A stretch of DNA of 40,630 nt from an uncultured Oscillibacter sp. (GCA_905234565.1 CAJOHW010000011.1:1-40630), one strand, 5' to 3'; positions 22,070 to 31,124 are shown, numbered from the stretch's first letter. The notes: generated by a model from the sequence alone, not told the origin. A program made the numbers and translations.

Positions 22070-24223
22070 TTGCGGATCCATCGTATGCGCGCCACCTTCG
22101 GAAAACTTCAGAGTGAGGCCCTGGAACTGAAGGAGGGGCTGAACATCATCCAGGCGCCCAATGAGGCGGGAAAATCCACCTGGTGTACCTTCCTCCTGGC
22201 TATGTTCTACGGCATCAACAGCCGGGAGCGGGACCGGGGGGATATGACGGCGGTCAAAAAGCGGTACGCGCCCTGGAGCGGTGCCGCCATGAACGGAGAG
22301 CTGGCCTGCACTGCCCGGGGACAGGACATTCTGATCTCCCGGAATACCGCCCGGGCGGACCGGCCCATGGGGGACTTCCGGGCGGTGTACGCGGGAACCG
22401 CGGAACCGGTGCCGGATCTCACCGCCCGGAACTGCGGAGAGCTTCTTCTGGGCGTGAAGCGGGAGGTCTATGAGCGCAGCGCCTTTATCCGGCAGGCAGG
22501 GCTGTCCATCGGGCAGAACACGGAACTGGAACGGCGCATCGCGTCCCTGATCACCTCCGGGGAGGAGGACACGTCCTATACAGAGGCCTCAGAGGCTTTG
22601 AAAAAACAGCTCCACCGCCGGCGGTACCATAAGAGCGGGGAGATCCCCAAAATGGAGCGGGAACTGGCGGAGACCCAGGACAGGCTGAATCAGGCGGAAG
22701 GGTTGGAAGCCCGGCTGGGGCAGTCCCGAACGGAACAGGAAGCCCTGGAACGCCGCCAATCGGCTTTGGAGGAGGAACTGGCGGCCATTGGCCGCTGGGA
22801 GGCCGCCCAGGCCGGACAGGCCGTGACGGAGGCGGTCCACGCTGCCGCCGCCGCGGAGGCCCGGGCCGCCGCCCTGCGGGAAAAGATGGCGGATTTCCCG
22901 GAGCTGAACGACATCGCCCGTCTCCGGGGAGCCATTGTGAAAATGCGGCCTGTGGTGAAACAGGCGGAGCGGGCGGAAGAAGATTGGCGGGAGGCGGAAA
23001 GGCGGCGGCGTCAGGCGGAGGAAGCCGTACAGCGGCACGTCTTCGCCGGAAAGACGCCGGAGGAAGCGGAGCGGTCCCCCTTAGATCTCCCGGAGCGGCC
23101 CCGGATTCCGGTATGGCTGTTTGCCGTTCTGGGCGTATGCGCGGCGGCGTTTCTGGTCCTTCTGGCCCTGCGGCCCCTGATGCCCCTGCTGACGGTGGAC
23201 GGTGCGCTGGTGCTGTGCGGCGGGGCGGCGGTGTGGATGCTGTACCGGAAGCAAAAAAACTGGGACGTCCTCTTGGAACAGCGGGAGGCCCAGCGGATCG
23301 AGGATCTGGCGGAGTACCGGATCCTGTACCAGGCTATGGAATCAGCCCGGGCGGAGGCCGCCCAGCAGTCCGACCAGGCGGAGGCCCTGGGCCAGACCGT
23401 GTCCGACAATGAGGGCGGCATTTTGCGGGAAGTGCGGCGGTTTGCCCCGGAGGCGGATACCCTGGCGGAGGCGGATACGTGTCTGAGGGATTGTGCCCTT
23501 GCCTGGAAGGAACTGTCCGCCGCTGAGACCGCCGCCCGGGAGGCGGAACTGAAACGGGATCTTCTCTCACGGCAGTCCCTTCAAGCCGCCTACGGCACCG
23601 ATGAGATAGAGCCCCCCCAGCGCTCCCGGCAGGAGGCGGAGACGGAACTGGACGCGGTCCGGCAGGAGCTGGCCGACGCCCGCTCCCAGACGGACCGCCT
23701 TCTGGGCCAGCTGCGGTCCCTGGGAGAGGCGGCGGTACTGCGGTCCGCCGCCCAGGATGCCCAGGCGGAGATCGACAGTTTGGAGGAGGAATACGCCGCT
23801 ATTGCCCTGGCTATGGAGAGCCTGGACCACGCCAATACCACCCTGCACAACCGCTTCTCCCCTGCCCTGGGCCAGAGAGCCTTCCAGATCTTCCACCGCC
23901 TGACCGGAGGGCGCTATGAGGGCGTTACCATGGACCGCTCCTTCCAACTCACCGTCCGGGACGGCGGCACGGACCGGGGAGCGGCGGCGCTGTCGGCGGG
24001 GTGCCTGGATCAGCTGTATTTGGCGGTACGGCTGGCCATCTGTGAGATGGTTTTGCCGGAGGAGGATCCCGCCCCCCTGGTGCTGGACGACGCCCTGGCG
24101 AATTTCGACGACGACCGCTGCGCCGCCGCCGTGGAGTACCTGCGCCATCTGGGGGAGAAGCGGCAGATCCTGCTCTTTACCTGCCACAGCCGGGAAAATG
24201 CGTTCTTTACCCGCGCTCTTTAA
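22070..24223 (+). CDS. SMC/RecF-like ATPase with membrane insertion (YhaN-like)
   Basis: 717 residues from a TTG behind AGGGGGAA. The N-terminus is an AAA_23-type head: FGKLQSEALELKEGLNIIQ followed by the Walker A APNEAGKST. Long coiled coils follow (about 185-340 and 395-580), and between them lie two membrane spans (about 346-392). The C-terminal head has the signature LSAGCLDQLYLAVR, Walker B LVLDDALANFDDDR and the switch FTCHSRE. The layout matches YhaN-like proteins, thought to act with an SbcD-like nuclease (YhaO), but no such gene is adjacent. Its last codons and stop lie inside the dispersed repeat at 24212. DNA repair is inferred from family only. Confidence 0.85.
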   Translation: MRIHRMRATFGKLQSEALELKEGLNIIQAPNEAGKSTWCTFLLAMFYGINSRERDRGDMTAVKKRYAPWSGAAMNGELACTARGQDILISRNTARADRPMGDFRAVYAGTAEPVPDLTARNCGELLLGVKREVYERSAFIRQAGLSIGQNTELERRIASLITSGEEDTSYTEASEALKKQLHRRRYHKSGEIPKMERELAETQDRLNQAEGLEARLGQSRTEQEALERRQSALEEELAAIGRWEAAQAGQAVTEAVHAAAAAEARAAALREKMADFPELNDIARLRGAIVKMRPVVKQAERAEEDWREAERRRRQAEEAVQRHVFAGKTPEEAERSPLDLPERPRIPVWLFAVLGVCAAAFLVLLALRPLMPLLTVDGALVLCGGAAVWMLYRKQKNWDVLLEQREAQRIEDLAEYRILYQAMESARAEAAQQSDQAEALGQTVSDNEGGILREVRRFAPEADTLAEADTCLRDCALAWKELSAAETAAREAELKRDLLSRQSLQAAYGTDEIEPPQRSRQEAETELDAVRQELADARSQTDRLLGQLRSLGEAAVLRSAAQDAQAEIDSLEEEYAAIALAMESLDHANTTLHNRFSPALGQRAFQIFHRLTGGRYEGVTMDRSFQLTVRDGGTDRGAAALSAGCLDQLYLAVRLAICEMVLPEEDPAPLVLDDALANFDDDRCAAAVEYLRHLGEKRQILLFTCHSRENAFFTRAL

Positions 24224-24368
24224 GATTTGCCGCACTTTAGGCCGCTGGCACGGCAACTGTCGTTTATACTCGCGCTCTTTAAGATTTGCCACATTTTAGG
24301 TCACTGGCACGGCAACTGATGATAAATCTCATCGTTCGCAAATATCATCTCATCGCCCACGCGTATAT
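24212..24368. repeat. diverged copies of the dispersed 78-bp repeat
   Basis: Units begin at 24212 and 24271 with cgcgctctttaagatttgcc, followed by TTTAGG and GGCACGGCAACTG, close to the 3504 repeat (gctctttcagatctgcc, TTAGGCC, ACACGGCAAC). The first unit is shortened to 59 bases. The tail module ATCTCATCG is itself repeated at 24326 and 24347, 21 bases apart. The element overlaps the last four codons and stop of the ATPase gene. From 24369 to 24493 only a promoter and the leader of the next gene are visible. Confidence 0.85.
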
Positions 24369-24397
24369 CCGCCCTGTAAAGGAGTTTCCTTCCCGGC

Positions 24398-24427
24398 TTG
24401 ACGAATGGGGTGGAATAGGTATAGGAT
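24398..24427 (+). promoter_or_regulatory. promoter of Mrp/guaA operon
   Basis: TTGACG (24398-24403) is followed by TATAGG after 16 bases (24420-24425) or TAGGAT after 18 (24422-24427). It lies just beyond the dispersed repeat and about 70 bases before the Mrp start codon. Confidence 0.55.
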
Positions 24428-24493
24428 ACGCAGAAGGATGAACCGCTTCCAGCGTGAAAAGCAGAACGCTTTTGGAAAAGGAGATGGATCAAT

Positions 24494-25324
24494 ATGGCAG
24501 GCGGATGCACCAGCAACTGCGCTACCTGCGGACAGGACTGTGCCCAGCGCACAGAGCCCCAGTCCCTGTTAAAAGAACACCACCCCAAGGCCCGGGCGGA
24601 GAAGGTCTACGGCATCGTCTCCGGCAAGGGGGGCGTGGGCAAGTCCATGGTCACCAGCCAGCTGGCGGTACTCATGCGCCGCCGGGGCTATCAGGTGGGG
24701 ATTCTGGACGCCGATGTCACCGGCCCCTCCATCCCCCGGTGCTTCGGGGTCCGGAGCCAAGCCTATGGCACGGAGGACGCCCTGCTCCCCGTGGATTCCC
24801 GGACCGGAATCCAGCTCATGTCCGTGAACCTGCTGCTGCCCCGGGAGACGGATCCCGTGGTGTGGCGGGGGCCCGTGATCTCCGGGGTGGTGCAGCAGTT
24901 CTGGACGGAAGTCCTGTGGGACTGCGATTACCTCTTTGTGGATATGCCCCCGGGCACCGGGGATGTGACGCTGTCCGTGTTCCAGTCCCTGCCCCTGGAC
25001 GGCATCTTCGTGGTGGCCTCCCCCCAGGAACTGGTGTCCATGGTGGTGGAGAAGGCCGTGAATATGGCGGAGATGATGGAAGTCCCCATTGTGGGGATCC
25101 TGGAAAACATGAGCTATGCCCTGTGCCCGGACTGCGGGAAGAAACTGTTCCTCTTTGGCAAGGGCAAAACCGCCGAGGCCGCCAAGCGACACAATTTGGA
25201 ACTGCTGGGCGAGATGCCTATCGACCCCGCCCTGGCGGAACTGGCGGATCGGGGGGAGATCGAGTCCTTCGAGGGGAACTGGCTGGACCGGGCGGCGGAC
25301 TGCATTGACAGCGGGGAGACGTAA
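24494..25324 (+). CDS. Mrp/NBP35-type Fe-S cluster carrier ATPase
   Basis: A 276-residue P-loop protein of the ApbC/Nbp35 group. The N-terminus has a four-cysteine cluster (Cys5, Cys9, Cys12, Cys16), similar to the ferredoxin-like site of eukaryotic Nbp35 and lacking in short bacterial Mrp forms. The deviant Walker A is GKGGVGKS (44-51), followed by LDADVTGPSIPR. PPGTGD lies at 152-157 and the bridging CPDC at 211-214. The protein should bind and hand over [4Fe-4S] clusters as a dimer. A GGAGATGG site precedes the ATG. guaA follows after 48 bases on the same strand. Confidence 0.92.
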   Translation: MAGGCTSNCATCGQDCAQRTEPQSLLKEHHPKARAEKVYGIVSGKGGVGKSMVTSQLAVLMRRRGYQVGILDADVTGPSIPRCFGVRSQAYGTEDALLPVDSRTGIQLMSVNLLLPRETDPVVWRGPVISGVVQQFWTEVLWDCDYLFVDMPPGTGDVTLSVFQSLPLDGIFVVASPQELVSMVVEKAVNMAEMMEVPIVGILENMSYALCPDCGKKLFLFGKGKTAEAAKRHNLELLGEMPIDPALAELADRGEIESFEGNWLDRAADCIDSGET

Positions 25325-25372
25325 TCTGCGTTCTGTGCGTATTCCCATGGGGAGAGGAAAGAGAGGGAGACC

Positions 25373-26914
25373 ATGTCCCATCAGACCGTGATTGTCCTGG
25401 ACTTCGGGGGACAGTACAACCAGTTGATCGCCCGGCGGGTGCGGGAGTGCGGCGTCTACTGTGAGATGCTGCCCTGGACCACCCCCCTGGATACCCTGCG
25501 GGCAAAACAGCCCATCGGCTTCATCTTTACCGGGGGCCCTGCCAGCGTGTATGAGAAAAACGCGCCGAACATCGATCCCGCCCTGCTGGACTGGGGGGTC
25601 CCTATCCTGGGGATCTGCTACGGGTGCCAGCTGCTGTCCCAGCTCCTGGGGGGGCGGGTGGTGCCCGCGGCGGAGGACACCGCCCGGGAGTATGGAAAGA
25701 CGGAGACGGACTTCGATCCCTCCTGCAAGCTCTTTTCCGGCCTCCCGGACCGGGGCATCGTCTGGATGAGCCACGGGGACTATATGGAGCAAATCCCGGA
25801 GGGGTTCACCGTGGCCGCCCGCTCCGCCGCCTGTCCCACCGCCGCCATCTGTCATGAGGCCCGGGGGTTCTACGGCGTACAGTTTCACCCGGAGGTGGCC
25901 CATACCCAGGGGGGCACGGACATGATCCGAAACTTCCTCTATCAGGTCTGCGGCGCCGCCGGGGACTGGACCATGGGAGACTATAAAACCACCGCCATTC
26001 AGTCCCTCCGGGAGAAAGTGGGCACAGGACGGGTGCTGCTGGCCCTCTCCGGAGGCGTGGACTCCGCCGTGGCCGCCGCGCTCCTGTCGGAGGCCGTGGG
26101 GAAACAGCTGGTTTGCGTCTTTGTGGACCACGGCCTGCTGCGCCTCCATGAGGCGGAGGAGGTGGAGGCCGCCTTCGCCGGACGGGAACTCCAATTTGTC
26201 CGGGTCAACGCCCAGCGGCGGTTCCTCATGTGGCTGGACGGCGTAAAGGATCCGGAGGAGAAGCGCAAGATCATCGGCAAGGAGTTCATCCGGGTCTTTG
26301 AGGCGGAGGCCAAACGGATTGGGGCCGTGGAGTACCTGGCCCAGGGCACCATCTATCCCGATGTCATCGAGTCCGGTACCGGACAGGCCGCCGCTATTAA
26401 GAGCCACCACAACGTGGGAGGTCTGCCGGACCATGTGGAGTTCCAGGAGATCTTAGAACCCCTGCGGATGCTCTTTAAGGACGAGGTGCGCGCCTTGGGA
26501 CGGGAACTGGGTCTGCCGGAGGAACTGGTCAGCCGCCAGCCCTTCCCGGGGCCGGGGCTTGCCATCCGGATCCTGGGGCCGGTGACGAAAAACAAGCTGG
26601 ACATCCTGCGCTTGGCGGACTTCATCTTCCGGGAGGAGATCGCCCGGGCGGGGCTGGAGCGGTCCATGGACCAGTACTTTGCCGTGCTGACCAACCTGCG
26701 CTCCGTAGGCGTCATGGGGGACGGACGCACCTATGACTACGCCATTGCCCTGCGCAGCGTCACCACCTCCGACTTTATGACCGCCGCCTGGACCCGGATC
26801 CCCTATGAGGTGCTGGACCGGATCAGCGTGCGCATCGTCAACGAGGTGCCCCATGTGAACCGGGTGCTGTACGACATTACATCCAAACCTCCGGCAACTA
26901 TTGAATATGAGTGA
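25373..26914 (+). CDS. guaA: GMP synthase (glutamine-hydrolysing)
   Basis: A complete 513-residue GuaA. The glutamine amidotransferase part has the nucleophile Cys82 in GICYGCQ (most relatives have GICYGMQ) and His172/Glu174 in QFHPEV. The ATP-pyrophosphatase domain carries SGGVDS (226-231). The dimerisation domain ends in the usual KPPATIEYE. The enzyme converts XMP to GMP with ATP and glutamine. No purine riboswitch is recognisable in the 48 bases upstream, and it probably shares the transcript of the Fe-S carrier gene. Confidence 0.97.
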   Translation: MSHQTVIVLDFGGQYNQLIARRVRECGVYCEMLPWTTPLDTLRAKQPIGFIFTGGPASVYEKNAPNIDPALLDWGVPILGICYGCQLLSQLLGGRVVPAAEDTAREYGKTETDFDPSCKLFSGLPDRGIVWMSHGDYMEQIPEGFTVAARSAACPTAAICHEARGFYGVQFHPEVAHTQGGTDMIRNFLYQVCGAAGDWTMGDYKTTAIQSLREKVGTGRVLLALSGGVDSAVAAALLSEAVGKQLVCVFVDHGLLRLHEAEEVEAAFAGRELQFVRVNAQRRFLMWLDGVKDPEEKRKIIGKEFIRVFEAEAKRIGAVEYLAQGTIYPDVIESGTGQAAAIKSHHNVGGLPDHVEFQEILEPLRMLFKDEVRALGRELGLPEELVSRQPFPGPGLAIRILGPVTKNKLDILRLADFIFREEIARAGLERSMDQYFAVLTNLRSVGVMGDGRTYDYAIALRSVTTSDFMTAAWTRIPYEVLDRISVRIVNEVPHVNRVLYDITSKPPATIEYE

Positions 26915-26988
26915 GACGCCCTTAAAAATCCAATCATCATGCGCGGCTGCGTTTCTCTCTGGTGCGCTTCACAGCAGTCTGATAGCAG

Positions 26989-27038
26989 AAAAGGCAGTCC
27001 TACCAACTCTCAACTGGGGTTTGCAGAACTGCCTTTTT
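26989..27038 (+). terminator. bidirectional terminator after guaA
   Basis: AAAAGGCAGT (26989-26998) pairs perfectly with ACTGCCTTTT (27028-27037), giving a T-run in either direction. It marks the left edge of the A+T-rich island. Bases 26915-26988 and 27039-27158 contain no recognisable gene. Confidence 0.85.
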
Positions 27039-27158
27039 GTGTTCTGATTCATCTCTAAAATCATTTCCATGTTTTTCCATTCTTTCTGCCCAAAAACAAA
27101 ATATGTCAAACTGCCTTTGCCAAAAAGCAACTTGATCTTATGACATCCGACAAATTTC

Positions 27159-27186
27159 TTGACAATTTGCGGGAAGCTGATATAAT
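27159..27186 (+). promoter_or_regulatory. consensus sigma-A promoter of GmrSD-like gene
   Basis: A perfect TTGACA (27159-27164), a 16-base spacer and a perfect TATAAT (27181-27186) form the best promoter in the window. The start codon is 42 bases downstream. Such a promoter suggests constitutive strong expression. Confidence 0.85.
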
Positions 27187-27228
27187 GATAACACTCTGGC
27201 AAATTTTTATCGAGAAGGAGCGTTGTAT

Positions 27229-29214
27229 ATGGTGCCAAATGAATCCAGGTTGCTGGAATTGTTATCTAATCATAATGTTACTTTCTTTATCCCACCATAT
27301 CAGCGCAATTATGAATGGGATCGTGAACAATGTGACGCTTTCCTAAACGACGTTATAAGTACCGCAAAAACCAACTATTCGGGCGGTCATACGGAACATT
27401 TTTTTGGAAGCGTTACCTATTTTCAAGATAATTCAGCTTTTGGACAGCCCAGTAAACTTGTCCTCATTGACGGACAGCAAAGAATCACGACCACCATGCT
27501 TTTTCTTGCCGCTGTCCGCGACTTGGCCGACAGCCAGGAGACAAAGGATTTCATTAATGACAATTATCTGAAAAACAGCAAGGCTTCTGAGGATACAGAA
27601 TATAAAATTAAGCTGAAACAGACGGAAACAGACTGGAGTGTATACTGCGATATTATCTATGAACGGGAACCGGAAGGAGAGGGCAAAAACTCTGCTGTCT
27701 ATCAGAATTATCTTTTTTTCAAAAGATCGCTTTTCAGAGACGGAAAACTTGAATTCCGCCCCGTTGATCTGATTCAATACGGACTGGATAAATTCAGCGT
27801 TATCACAATCGAACTGAAACCCGCGCAAAATTCATGGGAAAATCCTCAGGAAATTTTTGAATCCATGAACTCTCTGGGTAAGTCCCTGTCTCTTGCGGAT
27901 CTTGTAAGAAATTACTTGCTTCTCGGAATGTCGGCTTCTGAGCAGGAGACACTCTATAAGACCTACTGGCTTCCGATGGAAAAACGTCTCCCCAAAAAGA
28001 TTTCTGATTTTATCCGGGATTATATGCAGCTGCGCACCCACAAGGCTCATTTTAGAGCAAAGGCAACAAACTATAAATACCTTTATGCGTCTTTCAAAGA
28101 TATTTTTAACAAAGCACTGAAAGCAACTTTGACGAAAGATTTGTGCAGATATTCAGTATATTACGCCTATATAGTTGTAGGCACGGAAACAGGAAGTCAA
28201 AAAGTTGACGGCAAATTAGCTGATATCCGACAAATTGGTGTTACAACATCCTATTCCTTTCTAATGGGACTGTTGTCCTCATGGAAAGAAGGGCGATTGA
28301 ATGAAGGAGATATTCTTACTTTGCTGAATGTTCTGCTGGTCTATTTTATCCGACGGAGAATCATAGGCCTGGCATCGGCGGAGAACAAGAACATTCCGGA
28401 ACTGGCGGCAAGAATTGAGGACATTGAACAGGCAGAAGATAAAAAAGCATATCTGTATCAGCTCCTGTCCAGTCAGGAAAACAACCTCCGCGTACCAAAT
28501 GACCCGGAAATTGAACGACAACTGTCAACGATGAATTTCTATAACTTCAAGTACGCAAAATTTATTTTATCACTGGTAGAGGAATCTATTACAAAGAGCC
28601 GCCCTGCTTCAGACGATGTGAATCTTTCTCTTGAGCATATCATGCCCCAGACCCTAAGCGCACAATGGACGGAATATCTCAAAGATGATCCGACTGTCCA
28701 TAATGAGCTGGTCCACAATATCGGAAACATTACCCTTATCCGTCACAATTCGGAATTAGGGCAAAAAACATTTTCTGAAAAGAAGAAAATCTACGAGGGA
28801 TATGAAGGTTTGCAAATCGCAAGGACAGAAATTATTAACCGCAGTAAATGGGACCGCGCATCCATCGAAAACAGGGCGAAGTGGATTATTATGTACATTT
28901 TGCGTGATGTTCTTCCAATTCCGGACGCGATGCGTTTCACCAACAATTTCTCTGCCCAGAAATCTCATAGGCTTTCTTTTTCAGAGTTGTCCCTGATGAA
29001 TGAATATATTACTTTTGTAAAAGATAGAGCTATCCGCGCAAAAGTAGTTTCTGACAATGAGGTTCTATTTGAAGGAAAAAAATGGTATCTTTCCCCGCTG
29101 ACCAGAGAGTTGGAAACAAGAAGGGGAACTGTTACTCCGTCCGGAGCCTATCAAGGCGCGGTATATTGGGAATACAACGGGAATAGATTGATCGACATGA
29201 TGAATGCAATGTAA
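27229..29214 (+). CDS. GmrSD-like type IV restriction protein (DUF262-DUF1524)
   Basis: 661 residues from ATG 27229, eight bases after AAGGAG; a TTG two codons upstream is too close. The DUF262 (GmrS/ParB-like nucleotide-binding) half has IPPYQRNYEW (21-30) and DGQQR (81-85). The DUF1524 HNH half has LEHIMPQ (468-474) and NIGNITLI, followed by FSEKKKIYEG. Both halves are in one chain, as in single-polypeptide GmrSD enzymes that cut DNA with modified cytosines. The last 60 residues (FEGKKWYLSPLTREL, YWEYNGNRLID) form an extra small domain resembling RAMA-type modules. The gene is strikingly A+T-rich compared with all neighbours, a sign of transfer. Anti-phage function is inferred from family. 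Confidence 0.85.
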   Translation: MVPNESRLLELLSNHNVTFFIPPYQRNYEWDREQCDAFLNDVISTAKTNYSGGHTEHFFGSVTYFQDNSAFGQPSKLVLIDGQQRITTTMLFLAAVRDLADSQETKDFINDNYLKNSKASEDTEYKIKLKQTETDWSVYCDIIYEREPEGEGKNSAVYQNYLFFKRSLFRDGKLEFRPVDLIQYGLDKFSVITIELKPAQNSWENPQEIFESMNSLGKSLSLADLVRNYLLLGMSASEQETLYKTYWLPMEKRLPKKISDFIRDYMQLRTHKAHFRAKATNYKYLYASFKDIFNKALKATLTKDLCRYSVYYAYIVVGTETGSQKVDGKLADIRQIGVTTSYSFLMGLLSSWKEGRLNEGDILTLLNVLLVYFIRRRIIGLASAENKNIPELAARIEDIEQAEDKKAYLYQLLSSQENNLRVPNDPEIERQLSTMNFYNFKYAKFILSLVEESITKSRPASDDVNLSLEHIMPQTLSAQWTEYLKDDPTVHNELVHNIGNITLIRHNSELGQKTFSEKKKIYEGYEGLQIARTEIINRSKWDRASIENRAKWIIMYILRDVLPIPDAMRFTNNFSAQKSHRLSFSELSLMNEYITFVKDRAIRAKVVSDNEVLFEGKKWYLSPLTRELETRRGTVTPSGAYQGAVYWEYNGNRLIDMMNAM

Positions 29215-29242
29215 GGAATATTATTTTAACCCAAATAATTCC
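29215..29242. repeat. A+T-rich inverted repeat after GmrSD-like gene
   Basis: GGAATATTATTT (29215-29226) pairs with AAATAATTCC (29233-29242) apart from a two-base bulge. It could be a weak terminator, or part of the island's right boundary. The rest of the gap to 29325 is A+T-rich and shows only the RBS of the next gene. Confidence 0.4.
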
Positions 29243-29325
29243 TATTATTAGAATGATACAAATCGAAGTATGCTTAGAAATCACAAAACACCACCAAAAC
29301 AATGCTCAAAGGCCAAGGAGCAAAT

Positions 29326-30162
29326 ATGAGTGAGACGGAGACAGAAAAACAGACGGGAGGCGAAAACGTGGAGGCTTACGGGGAAATCCTGGCCTGGTGG
29401 AAACAAAAAAATATCCAGACCGAGGCGGAATTGGCGGAGGCTTTGCACAGCGTAGGCGTCCTCTTTGCCTTTCACTCCGGAAAACAGGAAAATGAGCGGG
29501 TCACCTGGCATGATACCCGGGAGATCTTTTCCCATGACGGCGTGACAGACTACTCCGGGGACCTGCTGACCCTGTTGGAGATCCGGAACGCCAAAATCGC
29601 CTACACCTTTTTCCTCTCCGCCTTCGGGGAACACCGCGCCTTGGACGAGGCGTTTCTTCTGCGGCTCCACAAACTGCTGACCCGCAACACCTATGACGCC
29701 CGGCGGTATGAGATCGGGGAGCGTCCCGGCACCTTCAAGCGTCATGGGTTTGTAACAGGACGGTATGAAGTCGGCGCGCCGCCGGAGGATACGGCGGAGG
29801 AGACCCGGGAACTGCTGTCGGAACTGCGGGATCTCCCCCTGCCAGAGGAAAAACTCCTGACCGCCGGGGCGTATTTCCACGCCAGGCTGGAAAATATCCG
29901 CCCCTTTGCCGACGGAAACGGCACCACCGGGCGTCTGGCCCTGAATTACTTCCTGGTGAGCCACAACCATCCCCCGGTGGTGATCCATGAGGAGGACCGG
30001 GCCGCCTATCTGGGTGCCCTGGAATCCTGGGACGCGGTACAGGATCTGCGGCCTATGCGCACGTTTTTGGAGGAACAGTTGGTGAAAACCTGGAGCCGCC
30101 GGAGAAAGCCCGCGGAATCCAAGGAAGCTGCCTCTGCCCCGAAACTACACGATTTTTTATGA
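29326..30162 (+). CDS. Fic-family protein with altered catalytic motif
   Basis: 278 residues from ATG 29326, preceded by AAGGAG; eight further codons upstream are unlikely to be used. The Fic fold is clear: HARLENIRPFADGNGTTGR at 186-203, with the helix after it (LALNYFLVSHNHPP). The canonical motif is HPFx(D/E)GNGRxxR. Here Arg192 (CGC) replaces the catalytic His and Thr200 replaces the first Arg. Fic enzymes AMPylate target hydroxyls using that His, so ordinary transfer is unlikely unless this clade has another mechanism. Base composition is again G+C-rich, like the core genome and unlike the preceding gene. No antitoxin gene is adjacent. Confidence 0.85.
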   Translation: MSETETEKQTGGENVEAYGEILAWWKQKNIQTEAELAEALHSVGVLFAFHSGKQENERVTWHDTREIFSHDGVTDYSGDLLTLLEIRNAKIAYTFFLSAFGEHRALDEAFLLRLHKLLTRNTYDARRYEIGERPGTFKRHGFVTGRYEVGAPPEDTAEETRELLSELRDLPLPEEKLLTAGAYFHARLENIRPFADGNGTTGRLALNYFLVSHNHPPVVIHEEDRAAYLGALESWDAVQDLRPMRTFLEEQLVKTWSRRRKPAESKEAASAPKLHDFL

Positions 30163-30189
30163 CAAGGTGTTTTACTGAACAGGAAGAAA

Positions 30190-30226
30190 ACAAGCCCGCT
30201 GGATCCATGGATCCCGACGGGCTTGT
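30190..30226. terminator. bidirectional terminator between convergent genes
   Basis: ACAAGCCCG (30190-30198) pairs with CGGGCTTGT (30218-30226). The loop contains GGATCC twice. Minus-strand T-rich sequence follows on the left. It serves the Fic gene from the left and the flavin-reductase fusion (ending at 30248) from the right. Confidence 0.75.
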
Positions 30227-30247
30227 CGCCTTTACAGCGCTTGAAAA

Positions 30248-31036
30248 TTACAGCTTTTGAAAGTCCGATGCCGGATGCTTGCAGATGGGACAGATGAAGT
30301 CGGCGGGCAGGTCCTCCCCCTCATAGACATAGCCGCAGATGGTGCAGACCCAGCCCGTTTTCTTCTCTTTCCGGGCCTCCGGCTTGGGCTTGATGTGGGC
30401 GAAATAGTAGGCGTAGGTCACGGAGGGCGCTTTGGACAGCACTTCTCCCCCGGTGACTTCCGCCAAGAACAGGGTGTGGCTGCCCAAGTCCACCGTCTTT
30501 GTCACCTTGCCGGAGAGATAGGCGTTGCAGGCCTCCGTCAGATAGGCGATACCGTTGGCGCTGCGGCGGAAGGGGATCCCCTCCAATTTCTCCGCGTCCC
30601 GGCCGCTGCGGAAGCCGAAATTCTGATAGACAGCAAATTCCGACTCCTCCGTCAGGAAGGACAGGTTGAACGCCCCGGTTCTCAGGATCATGTCGTGGGT
30701 GTAGTTGGCCTTGTTCACCGCAATGGCAACGCAGAGAGGTTCACTGGCGGCCTGGATAGCGGTGTTGATGATGCAGCCGTTGTCCTTTTCCCCGTCCCGG
30801 GCAGTGAGGACAAAGAGGCCGTAACTGAAACTGCGGGTCACCTTCTTGTCAAAGACCGCCGCAGGGGCGGCAGGGGGCTCCTTCTTCTGAAACTTTCCCT
30901 TCCCCGCCCCGCAGATGGGACAGACAAAGTCCTCCGGCAGATCCTCCCACTTGGTCCCCGGGGCAATGCCCTGTTCCGGCAGGCCCTCTGCCTCCTTGTA
31001 CTCCCATTTGCACACATCGCACACGTATTTCCTCAT
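30248..31036 (-). CDS. rubredoxin-flavin reductase-rubredoxin fusion (Hrb-like)
   Basis: A 262-residue three-part protein. The N-terminus is a rubredoxin with Cys6/Cys9 and Cys39/Cys42 (CDVC, CPIC). Residues about 62-215 are a flavin-reductase-like FMN-binding domain ([28 protein letters not shown]). The C-terminus is a shorter, rubrerythrin-type rubredoxin with Cys231/Cys234 and Cys249/Cys252. High-molecular-weight rubredoxin (Hrb) of acetogens has one flavin and one rubredoxin part and passes electrons from NAD(P)H to flavodiiron protein; here a second iron site is added. An fprA gene lies 9 kb away. The ATG follows GAAGGAGG. Confidence 0.9.
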   Translation of the reverse strand: MRKYVCDVCKWEYKEAEGLPEQGIAPGTKWEDLPEDFVCPICGAGKGKFQKKEPPAAPAAVFDKKVTRSFSYGLFVLTARDGEKDNGCIINTAIQAASEPLCVAIAVNKANYTHDMILRTGAFNLSFLTEESEFAVYQNFGFRSGRDAEKLEGIPFRRSANGIAYLTEACNAYLSGKVTKTVDLGSHTLFLAEVTGGEVLSKAPSVTYAYYFAHIKPKPEARKEKKTGWVCTICGYVYEGEDLPADFICPICKHPASDFQKL

Positions 31037-31124
31037 AAACTACGCCTCCTTCCGGCCACTTCCGGCCACTACCAGTCATTTTCCGCCTATGAATCCGGGG
31101 CTTTTCCGCTGATGGATCTCTTGT

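Noticed and set aside
26969-27238. 89-codon minus-strand frame upstream of the GmrSD-like gene
   Set aside because: It covers the guaA terminator and the consensus promoter of the next gene, so it is regulatory sequence and unlikely to be coding.
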